Of a stretch of DNA of 64,000 nucleotides, positions 36,101 through 48,300 are shown one piece after another. Location of the stretch: positions 1,984,001 to 2,048,000 of the forward strand of contig NW_024881501.1 of NCBI RefSeq assembly GCF_019059575.1, read 5' to 3'. A program made the position numbers and the translations under genes. Each line of letters begins with the position of its first letter. Position 1 is the stretch's first letter. The DNA comes from Amphibalanus amphitrite (taxonomy: Eukaryota; Arthropoda; Thecostraca; Balanomorpha; Balanidae). Under the pieces are notes generated by a model. The model made no database searches. It was not told where the DNA came from and saw only the letters and a list, made by a program, of their open reading frames with translations.

Positions 36101-39100
36101 AGTAAAAAACATTTCAAACTGATCAAACTGTTATCTCATAATTTCAAAAGTTCAAAATTTTCAAAATCATATAGGATCAAAATTAAAAGGTGTATTTTTA
36201 AAATTTTACATATCTAGGTGCATTTGTTCGTAAAAAACGGAATATGTATGAAAGGACAAATACCTACTGATAAAGTACTCCGGAAACTGTAGACCAATAT
36301 CTTTAAAAAATGGGAAAATTTCCGCTTTTTCACCACAATCAAAATTGAACAGTGCGGCGCAGAATAAGCGCTTACCTATACAAAGCGCAAAAGATTTTAT
36401 AGTTCGTAATTTCTAGCCATTATTGACGGGGCGGTATACGGGCCATTTTACGGACCATTTAGTTGTGTCCCTTATCAGCACGGTTTATTTGATAGGGCCA
36501 AGTTTGTAAAAAGTGCTGATGTATTGCCCTAGCAAATCAATCACCTTCCGCACAACTATCAATGACGTCTGTTGGTAGATGGTTAGTGCGGTGCGTGACT
36601 CAGTCTGCCGAATCGTTCTCCCGCTCGGCCCTGGCGCATTGCCAGTGGCGGCGGCCCGCTCAGCTCGTCCAGATGTGACCTACGCTCAGCTGTGCCGCTA
36701 CACCCGCCTGTGACAGCTCCCCGACCGGTCACAGGGCCGTCCGGAGGACGCGCCTTCCGGAGGAGTGCGGTTCAGACCGCCGAGTCTACAGGCATGGTGT
36801 ATAGTCTCTCTTTAGAGTATCGCCACTCGAAAGTATCGTTATCGCTCCCTGGTTTGAGAGCCCCTGGCTTTTGAACTTTGTGGGTAGCCACCTGGCCGAC
36901 TAGTACATAAAACCGTTAAAACGATACAGGCCGGCCAGGTGTCCAACCCTAAAAAAAAAACAAGAGCTCTCAAAACAGGGAGCGATCTTTCGAGAAGCGA
37001 TACGTTCAAGAGAGACTATACTGCGGTAACGTCCTTGACTGTGTTTGAAGCTTCACGAGACAGCAAAGCGCTCCAAAGCGGCAATGACCGGCAGCAGTAG
37101 CCAGTGATCACTTATACCGGCCACACGGTGACACTTACCCTTCTGTGTGGGCGGCGGCGGCAGCGGCCGCACTCCCATGAACCGTTTGAGGCTGCCCATC
37201 ACCCCCGAGGCTGACTCCTTCCTCGGCAGCGCTGGTGACTGGAACACACAGAGACACGGAAGGAGCTTGTTTACTGAACCTTATTGCTTTGCTTCAACTT
37301 TTACCTTCATATGGCAGTGACATTGTTCGAATACGAAGTTCGAAGCCGTGTGTCTTCCGAGGTTAACATTTATGTAGGTATGCTGAAAATGCATCAGATG
37401 CAGGGCCTCGGCTAACATGTTAACTGGTGGGCCAAATGGCCCACCAGTGACCCGAAATGGCCCACCAGCCTCAAAGATTTGGCCCACCAGTAATTTTCCG
37501 AAAAATCTAAGTTTTCACATTTTTCACATTTCAAGTTGAATTAGCAGATCTTATCATACATTTTCAGGCTGTAAAGTACATACACATTACTACACATCGG
37601 TAAAACATATTCTTGTGAAAAAAAACTTCAACCTATTGTTTGCAATATCCTCTTGGGGTAAAAAGTGGACTATAGTATCCGCAACTTAAAAAAAAAGAAT
37701 GATCGTCGCTGCCCGCCTAATAACCATCACCATTCCCGGTTTCTTGAGACAGCCGTTAGACAGCCGCCTCGGTCACACTTCACCAGATTGGACCAATGGA
37801 CGAGAAACGGACGGCGTCCGGTGATGTCCGGGGGATGTCCGTTCGTTTCCGTTGGACGCCCGTTTGTCATCCGTTAATATCCGTTCCATGTCCGGTGGTG
37901 TCCGGTGTGCTCAACCGGACACCACCGGACATGACCGGATATTAACGGATGACAAACGGGCGTCCAACGGAAACAAACGGACATAACCGGACGCTGACAG
38001 TTCTCGTCCTTTTTCTCGTCCGTTGGTCCAATCCAGTAAAGTGTGACCGAGGCTTTAAATTTTATGCAATAATCGTGAAAGACGTCTGCCTCTGTCAATT
38101 ACAGATAGTGTCGGCGGCTTCCAGCCGATCGAGGTCTGCGAGAGTTCTTGCAAGCTTTCCGATCGATCGAGTGGTTGCAGTCACATAAGCATCTGCCGCA
38201 GACCAGTCGGTTACAAGAAAACTACGAATAAAGAACAGACCAGTTCAGACGGTCGGGGATAAGCCTGCGAGCGATCTCAGACGGCTCGCCGAAAGACACG
38301 ATACAAGCCAGAGTCAAACTAGAGGTAGTGTCGGCGACTTCCAGCCGATTGAAGTCTGCAAGCGATATCATGCGTCTTCACGACCGGTATGATGCTTGCA
38401 GTCACACATCTGACCAGTCGGACGAATTTCGAACCGTTCACAGTCAGCTTTCCAAAAATATCTCATTTGGGCTGAAGATGACACTCAAGAATAAGAAGGG
38501 ATAATTTTCCACTCTCACATTTTGGGTGGCTAGAATTTTCCACTCAGACACCCGAGAGAAATCTGAAGTCTGGGACACTGTTCACCAGAAGTATACATAA
38601 CTTTTTAAGAAAATATTGGGGTTGCGCAGTGCGCTTGGGCTTTTGAGTCATTTCTTTTCCATGCGACACCAATAGGCATAATGATCATTTTCAGAGATGT
38701 TGGGGTTGCTGCTACAACCCTCTTTTGGGGTTCCTCACTTCCTGCTACAACCCACTTTATATATAGTTAAAGTTGCACTCGTGCTGTTCACAATTCCTCC
38801 AGATCCACCCGACAACGCCCGATCCCGTCCGACCGCTTTCAATTCTCCGACTCTCCGACTCTCCGACTAGTCGGCGAGCGATCCACTCAGGGCTCGCTGA
38901 TTTTTTACATCCGACCGGCCGTAAGTTATCGTCCAAAGTTTTATCATCTGCGTCAATAATTTGTGCATACTTGTGCGATTTTATGTGCACCGCCGGAGTA
39001 TCACCACTGAGAGGGTTGTGGGTCCCTACTATCTCCTCTATGAAAAGTCGGGGGGGGGGGGAGGGTCGAGCCCCGTTTTTTTACATTTTTTAATGCCATC

Positions 39101-42100
39101 CTGACGTTTTTTGCAGAATAAAGTGGCCGAAATCTGGGGAGAAATCGAAAATTGGGGGGGGGGGGGGGGGCTATGGCTACGAAGGTCAGTCCATGTCGCT
39201 GCCCAAGTGGCCCACCAGTCAAAATTCCTTAGCCGAGGCCCTGATTAGATGTGCGATACAGAACCAGGGCTGCACCCTTTACAGATTGAGCTGAATTTCT
39301 ATGGGACAGGGTAACGCCAGTCAGCCCTTATCCTCCCTGGCTCACCTGCTCCTTTTTGCCGAAGAGGCCGAAGCGTTTGTTCCTCCTGGGCGGAGGCACG
39401 GGCGGCTGAAGGTCGGATTTGGGCGGCAGCGGCGGGCGAAACGGGCGCTGAATGCTGTCCACAGCCTGCGCACACACAGTGACACCGAACAGCGTGAATG
39501 AATGGGTGGAGAGGGGGCGCCCAGCGCTGACACTGTTGTCTTGGATATACATATTCAGACGATAGTGATATACCTTACAAGTGGGTATAGTATGAGCCTC
39601 AAAAACATTTTTTGCTTATTTCCTTCAGCACTGTGACATTATGAATGTACCTACTTACAATGTTGCTGGCTGCTCCTGTTGTGTCCGAGCCACTAAATTT
39701 TGGCGGATATAGGCCTAAATATATTATCACGAGAGCCAGAACAGCTCACCTTTCTGACTTGCGCCGACCGTTTGGGGTGACGGTGGTAAGTCAGATGTTA
39801 GGGGGCTCACCTTTCTGACGTGGGCCGACCGTTTGGGGTGACGGTGGTACATGTCGTCGCAGGAGAGGCAGAACACCTGGCCGCTGCATCTGTCACAGCG
39901 GACAGCCGAGGCGGAGCCGCCGCACAGGTCGCAGTGCGCCCGGTCCTTGGCATTGCCACTGCCTGAAATAAAGACGACAGTCAAACACAAATAGTCAATT
40001 CAGTACAGAGAACAGCTTAACCCGGCCGGGCCCGGGGGGTAATCCCAACCACCGCAGCCCGGGGGGGGGGCGTTTTTCGCCCCCCCCCCCTGTCTAACTC
40101 CGTAAATAAGGGAGCTACGGAAACAAAAGCGATACCAAACGAAAGGTCCTTACGAGACGATTCTAATGCACCTAAAATTTTTGACCTCAGGTCAATTTTC
40201 AAGGTCAGAGGTCAAGGTCAAAGGCAAAAACCGCCACATGTGTAGTGATCTCAAAGTAAGCCTTCTAGAGGACGGCAGGCTGCATCAAACCGGCAAAATT
40301 GGCTGTCAAACGAAAGAAGAGAATCTGAGGATTCTGAAAATGTGCTCAAAGTGAAAGGTCAAGGTCAAGGTCACGCTCAAAATTGACCTCAAACTTGGCA
40401 CTTTTTCGCATATCTTGCGTGCTAACTTCCAAGATGTTTTGAAATGTTTTGAGGCTTATCAGTTCCCTATTTGTGGTTCATCTTACGATACAAGGCTGCT
40501 CAAAGATCAAGGTCACAGAAGAGTATCCCTGCTAGAGGCTATTTCACTGATTCAAGTTAGTAATAATAAATAAGACAATTTTGCAATCCGGAAGCTCTAA
40601 ATGAAGGCTTAGAGGAAAATAGATGCCAGATTCGTGATCAGCGGTTACAAATCCATCATAAACGACCTTTTATGTGTCAAGGTCAACCAGAGGTCATTCG
40701 AGGTCACATGAGGTCAACATAAAATTTGACCTTTTCCGAACAAAATATACATCATTCGACGCGGCTTGACAAGGCGAATGCGATGGTACCACTGCCGTAG
40801 CTCTAGGACCATTTTTGTCGAAGTTATTTGCGAAAAACTAAAACCACATTTCGGGGTCGTTGACCTGACCTCTGACCTCAGGTCACCAAAACTATTTTTC
40901 TATTTTTCTCTAGGTCAAACGCTACACAACCGTGCTCGTAATTTGTCTTTATCTCTAAAACTCTATTTTTAGCAGCTATTTGAAGTTTGCGTCTGTGACG
41001 CCGAAGTTTGCCGTGCAGGGGTCTAGAAAAATGGACCTTGTGACGTCATCAAGGGGGCTAGGTCCAAATTTTTTACTTCAGAAGATGTCAAATTGATGGG
41101 AGAAAAGGTACTGAAAGTTTCGCCTTCCTATCCCTAAGCGTTCGGGAGCTATCGCAAATATTCGCCAGGGGGGGCGAAAAACGCCCCCCCCCCCGGGCCC
41201 GCGAGGGTTAACGGTGAGGGCAGCACTGCCGGTAATAAAGGTAGCATAGGTCATGGAAGACGGTACCAGATATCATGCATCCCCAAGAGTCAACAAATAT
41301 CAATCCCATTTCGTCGCCTCAATCGATTTTGGTTAGGCACCGGCACCGGTAATTGCGTCTCGGAAATAACTGAATTTCCAGACATGGCGGGCAGTTGAAA
41401 AATTAAAGCGAGATGCGAGATGCCCATCTGTTTAGCCAGGAAGCTGCACACGACAGCCACCGCAGGCCTTCGCTGTGTAGTTCTTACTCAGCAGGATACT
41501 ACCCTGACAAGCATGAGCTCAAACAGTTATCACATCAGGTATTCACCCTAGGAGCGGAGCTAAGGTAAGTGCAACAGCACCCCTGCGGCCTCACATTTAC
41601 ATCTGTACGTGCCGGCTACTCGAGTTACGTTCACACGACAGGGATACTAAGTGTCGAGGGTCGTCGGACGGCCGAAAATAGCGCACTCGACCCCGAGCAC
41701 CCGCCGCTGCAGCCGTATTCTTGCACGCTCCGCCGGACGCAAATGGTGGGCTGCTCTCTATCTCTCCGTTAGTCTGTCTCATCCGTTCGGTGGTAGGGAA
41801 TGTGAAAACACCAGCTGGTATTGTCTGCTTTGGTGTCATGGAGTGGTGTCTATCATCTAACCCAGTCTTTTTCATTTTCTAACTCGCTTAGCAGCAAACG
41901 CAAAACATTCGAGTCACGCTGATCTGGAGCAGTGGGCTGCTCACTGCTCAGTGCTCAACTGCTTTCACGAATTTGGCAATGACAGATATGAACAGATATG
42001 AACAGATATGACAGCAGCCAAATAAAGAATGGCTTTACATAGTGGAAATAATTCAACTTGTCCACGATATTTTTCACGGGAGCTGACACTGGTCATCCTG

Positions 42101-45100
42101 TAGGGTAGACCGGGGCAAGTCGCCCCGCCGAGGTAAAACGCCTCACCGATGTTTCTCGGAACTGGCAGAGTTCTGGGGAAACATCATCTCTTCTATAAAA
42201 CGTGCACTATATGATCATTATATGAGCAGACTGGGAAGAAATTGTGATGACTCTTTCGGGAGATATAGCCAAAAATGTGTTTTTTGAGTGATTTTTATGT
42301 TTTGTTGTCAGATCATGTATCATGGCGTTCTTTTATGGTCCACATCAGGTTAACGACTTTTATGTGTTTTGAACAACTATTGTCTAACGCTTATCATGCC
42401 GGGTTGGTTCGTGTTAAATTATGTCTTGCTGGAGTGCAAGGCGTTGTTCTCTGACCGAACTACGTGATGGGGTAAAACGCCCCAGTAGGTCGCGGGGCAA
42501 AAAGCCCCTGGGGCGTTTTACCTCATGTGTTGTTCGGGCTACCCACTTTCTAATGTTCGGTAGCTGGCGAACAGTAAGTTTCTATGCCTTTATGTGTATT
42601 TTTCTCAGCAACTGGATGGCAAAGGAAGTATTTTGTTAACATTTGCATTGCAATAATTTATCATTTGGTCTTATGAGGTAGGTGAAAAACCTGCTCATAC
42701 AATAGTGTCATAGCTGAACACCTGACAGGATGGAATGTGCTTACTTCAGTGCCGTACCTCCAGATGTCTAACGGACCTCTCACATAAGATTTAGCCAACT
42801 ACCATGTTAAATCTTTAATCTAAAGTATGGGGCTACTTGCCCCAGGCCGTGGGGCGTTTTGCCCTGGGGTTGGGGCAAAATGCCCCATTTGCAGTTGCTT
42901 CACAAATCACTTCCTAGCTTGGAGTCCGATCATAAGTGAATGAATTTGAGGGGTGCAATTTAAAGTAAAATGTCCAAAGAACGCATTGAGCACAAATTTG
43001 GCCTTCCAGGTGATGTGGGACAAAATTTATGTAGCAAAATAAATTATCTGGGGCGTCTTGCCCCAGGCTACCCTACCGTTCAGCGGTATGGGTACAATAC
43101 AACGGATAGGATCTCTCGCATTTGGCTCCTTGTTTTAGTACATCTTTGTCTTTGCAAAGGAACACGAGCGTTGTGTTCTTTTTTACGAGAAAGGGTCAAA
43201 GGCAGTCGTTTAAAGACCTCGAGTCAACTACAAGTCTCACATGTCTTGTCAGCGAACCCGCGCCATCCATCTCGCCTCATGTAAACAATAAGTTCAGACA
43301 AATCGCAATAAAGTTGGCTGGACCGTGTGTAAGCGCTGACGGTGATTGGTCCGCCGCAGTCCGGCGCCCCTGACCCCCCCCCCCCCTCCCCACCGGCGCT
43401 GGCCGAGCCACGCGTCCGCTTGGCCGGCGGCCAGTCGTCGGACCGCCGTCCGAGCCTCTGCACCGCCGCCCACGGCCGGGTGCCGACAGCGGCGGGCTGA
43501 ACACGCCAGGTGCTGCATTAGTCCCTAGATTTCTGGTACTGCCTGACGGTCTACCCACTCAAATATACTGTTACTGGCATCTCCAGTAGATACCCAGACT
43601 GGGTGACTTCTGATTGGGAGGAGCTTGGAGGTCGGCTCTATCGGGGCAGTTCCGTATCATAGAGATGCGGCTCAGCCACCACGGCACGGCAGTCGGTAAT
43701 GTCTCCATCGTACCTCCCCACCCGATGCCCTGTCAGAGGACCGCTCGGACGTTCTCAGTGCCCACCCCGTCCCTGACGGCGCCAAACATGTTTATGACCG
43801 GAAAGCGGCCGTGCCAAAGCCGTCGCCGTGCGGCGGCCCGGGTCACAGGTGCCTGATGGTGGCGGCGGTCGGATCTTCTCTCCGGCGGCGTCCAATATCC
43901 ATAGGCGCGTCGCGCGTCCGGCGTGTGCCAAGGCGTCAGCTCGCTGCCAGGCCAGCTCTCCGCTGTGCTGGCAGAGCGCTGAGACCGACCGGATCCGCAT
44001 ATGTACCGACCTGATCCACCTATGAACCGAGCTGAGCTGATCCACGTATAAACTGACCTGATCCACATATGGACCGACCTTATCTGGGGCTCGGTTGGTA
44101 GTCGTCCATAGACGCAACATTCTGCCGACTCCCGAAAAACAAAGGTAGTAGACTGGCCATTGTTTAATACAGCTTAAACAGCAACACCGGCCGGCCTCTG
44201 ACCTGTCCTGTTCTGCTGCTGCTGCTGTCGGGACGCCGTGTTCATGGCGTGCTCGGCAGCCTGTCGCCGTGCCGGCGGTCCGATTTCCTCGTAGTCGTTG
44301 TCGCGCGCCGGTCCGGCCGGTGGTCCCGGCGGCGGCGGCGGTACGGCTGACGGGTGCACCTGGTCAATCAGAGGTCAGGGGTCAGAGGTCAGCGGCGGCG
44401 GCGGTACGGCTGACGAGTGCACCTGGGCAGGTAGAGGTCGTCAGAGGTCAGAGGTCAGAGGTCAGGGGTCAGGGGTCAGAGGTCAGGGGTCAGCGGCGGC
44501 GGCGGCGGGGGAACGACGGACGGGTGCACCTGGGCAGGCAGAGGTCGTCAGAGGTCAGAGGTCAGGGGTCAGTGGTCAGCGGTCAGGGGTCAGCGGCGGC
44601 GGCGGCGGCAGTACGGCCGACGGGTGCACCTGGGCAGTGGGCAGTCAGAGTCCAGAGGTCAGAGGTCAGGGGTCAGAGGTCAGAGAACCTCTAATGAGCT
44701 CAGAATGAGCTTATGGCGGCGGCGGCTGCACGGCCGACGGGTGCACCTGGGCAGTCAGAGGTCAGGGGTCAGAAGGGTCAGAATCTGGAGAATGGAGGGG
44801 TCATAGGTCAAAAGGTCAGATGTCAGCCGTCATAGGTCAGAAGGGTCAGAGGTCAAAGTTCAAATATTATTAAGAGACCAGCAGCCAGAGGTCAGAGGGA
44901 TCAGTTAAAGGTCCTGCAAAGATGCGCTACGAGATGGACATCGGACACGCGCGCAGGAATGAAAATGTGTTTTCATGCACAGTTTGGACTGAGACTGCTA
45001 TTGAGCTCACTCCGGGTGTAAGGGGAACCTGTGAGGTATGGTTGAACATCTGAGGCCGGGGTCAGCTGATTTAGGTGTTCCGGTAATCTATCCATCCACG

Positions 45101-45294
45101 TCCGGAGCGGGTGGCCGGGCGGGCCATCAACACTGCACGGCGCTGCCCTCAAATATTTACACACAGATGAATGAGTCAGAAACGGGATGCTGCAGCATGG
45201 GGGGGGGGCAGAAAGCGAGAGAGGGAGAGAGAGAGAAAAAAAAAGAGAAGAGAAAAGAGAGAGAGAGAGGGAGAGAGCGAGAGAGAAAAAGAGC

Positions 45295-45370
<76 letters not shown>

Positions 45371-48300
45371 CAGGAGCAGCTGCTCGCCGCGCACTGAGTC
45401 ATTACTGGGCTACCGGCTGATCACCGACGTGCGTTAGCAGCTCGGCCTGTGGGCGGCGTCCTGACTACAACGGCGGGCGACACGACACCTAATTAGATAG
45501 TGTCACCAGCAGGACTGGGTCCAGGGGCTCCGACCGGCCTTTTTGGCGGCCGGTCCTCAGCTGACGTCACCCGAGGTATTGTCACCTGCGCTGGGCGGAA
45601 TGGCGGGACAGTTAGACGGTTACCGCCGAATGGAGTGACGGGAGAGATCAGGGTAGGTATATACTATATAGAAAAACGGAGAGATAGCCGCTGGGCGGAA
45701 TGGCTGGACACACTGGCGGTCGCAGCCGCTAGCAAAAGGGGGGGCCAAAGTCACACTCGCGGGACATAACATTTATCCGTCACCGGGAGGGGGGGGGGGG
45801 GTGATCGGCTAATTTTTTACGTCCACGAGGTGCCGCGCAGTTGGCATTACTTATGCTTCATCCATCTGATTCTTGCGTGAAATCTTTAAGCTCAATTTAA
45901 GGCAAAATCACCAGTTCCATTTCCCGTCCCACGGTGCTTCCACCTGTCGGCCCACTGCACCATGACGACGGATCGGTGTAGCATAGGTATACTGGAAGGT
46001 CAGGCACGGGGATTCATGACCTTACCACTATAAAACAATTCGGAAAAGTACAGATACCTCTTGCTTTGAACAAGCATGTGAAACCCAGAGAGCATTTTCA
46101 GACTATGACATTTACCCATATAGGTAACATACCTAGTTGTGTGGTGGCGGGAGAGAGTAGGTACACCGACCTCTGGAGACCCCCCACAGGTTCCGAGCTT
46201 TCAAAATTGGCATCTGAGGGCCGCGCGCGACTCCTGCGGGCTTCGCAACGGCTCTATTGGGGCTCACTCAACCTGCCTAGTCTTACTGCTAAAAAGACTG
46301 GCCCTGAGCCCTAAGGACTTCATCAGTCTCTGCCAGCCCCAGGACCCACACCGGCTCATGGGGTCCCGACGTCGAAATATGAGGGAATCTGCGCGGGACC
46401 ATCAGGACGTAAAGTAATCTCGATCAGGACCAACGCAAGGCTGTGCCGGAGACTGCGTGAGCCCTCTGATCTTCAGAAACCCACCCATGTATGTTTTCAC
46501 GTAGAGGCCAGTTTAGGGCCCGCAGAGACCAGTACAGGGCCTGCAAACTACAGAGGCCAGTAGTTTGAGACAATCAGTGACCGAGTTGGGCTCTCAGAGG
46601 CTAATGTGGGTCATTACAGGCCAACATGAGCCCTCAGAGGTCAGCGTGGGGCCCTAAAAGACCGGCATGAGCCGTCGTTGGACCCCAGAGGCCAGCAGAG
46701 GGCCCTCAAAGGCTAAGATGGGCCCTCCTCAGAGGCCAATGCAGGGCCTTAAGAGGCCGGCATCGGGTCTTCAGCAGCCAGTGCGGGCCCTCATTGGCAC
46801 CTAAAGGTTCGTCTTGGGACACCACAGACAGAAATAAGGCCACCAGAGACCGGTGTGAGACGCTCAGACGCCGGTTGGGACCCCTGAGGCCGGTTAGGGG
46901 CCCTCATAGGCCAGATGTGGGGTCTCAGAGGTTGATGTAGGCTCTTAGCGGTCAACGTGGGCGCTTGACCGCCACTGAAGTTCCCTCAGAGGTCAGTGTA
47001 GGACGCTCAAAGACCGGTGTGGGAGCTATATTAATAGCTGGGCGTGGTTTTTTTTAGCCTCGTGACGATCGAATAATTGCCAGGGCCCCATACACCTATA
47101 TGGGGGCCCATTGGTTGTTTGAGGTGGGGGGGGGGGGCAAATGATATGATGGCCCCCTTTATTGACCTTTGGGGGGGCATGGCCCTGATGCCCCCCCCCC
47201 CCCGCGACCGCCACTGTGTACACATTACAGACATGCCTCTGAGATTACATACTAGCTCATGCAAACTCTATGCAGGCCCTGGAGTTCCCAAGCTAATCCT
47301 TAAGAAACCAAGCCGGCATACGGCGTCACCACCGGGCTTCTGATGTGCACAGCACCAACCCATGAGGTCTTTCTTTAGTGTCTTAGAGCCAATCTCCTTT
47401 AGCAGGGCCCACCCACCACTGCCGAAGGGGGTCTCATGCCAGCCATTGCTGGGCCTACGAGAGCCTCAAGTAAACCCACGCTGATATTCCATATAAGATC
47501 CGGCCATACTCGTGAAGCGGTGCCAGCGACGCTGACCGCCAAATTGACAGAATGCGAAACTGAGCCCACTCATGAGTGAAATTTACGTCCTTTGATGGCG
47601 CAAGAAAGAAAATGAATCATACGAAAAGCTTTTCTAGGACTTTTGTTCGATCTGAAAGGTGGGGCCAAAAGATAGTATGGCCCCACCTTTCAGCACCAAA
47701 GGGGGGGCCATGGCCCCCGTGGCCCCCCCCCCCCCCTGGGACCGCCAGTGGGCCTGGACAGACAGTCACCGCGCCTGCCGCTGTCAAACTAAATTTGATG
47801 CGGATAGCAGGGCGCGCTGCTGAAGCACATTTTTACCCAAATCATCCTAGAAACGCGTTTTTTTAACACAGAAAATAATTGTACGGTTTCTAAGAATGAT
47901 TGTGCATAAATGGAACCACTGGCGGATCCAGAAAGAAAGTAGGTATTTTGCACACCGTGGGGCCGAAGGAAGGCCCATTGGTGGATCCCAAAGGTAGTTT
48001 GGGTATGGACTTTGGACCCTGCGCTAGCGCAAACTTTCACGCGAAAAAAAGGTTATCAGATCTACAAAAAAACTCGTTGGGTTTCATCGTCTTATGTGTT
48101 GCGTTGAGGATATCGGGAGTGCCTTGAGCGTTGCAGCGATGAAAGTAACGATGGTTTCATGAGAGTCTGACATTGACTGTTTTTAAAATAATCTGTGCTG
48201 TGCACTGAACAAGATTCTCGAGGTAACCAGAAATAATAACAAAAAATAATGACGGACATTAGTTGGATACAATGCAGCGCTGTACATCATCATACAATGT

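Noticed and set aside
43277..43560. Possible LUBEL exon between exons 2 and 3 (frame with [14 protein letters not shown])
   Set aside because: Acceptor GTGCAG and donor GTGGGG exist, but exons 2 and 3 join in phase without it and the phase of this block is not compatible with insertion.
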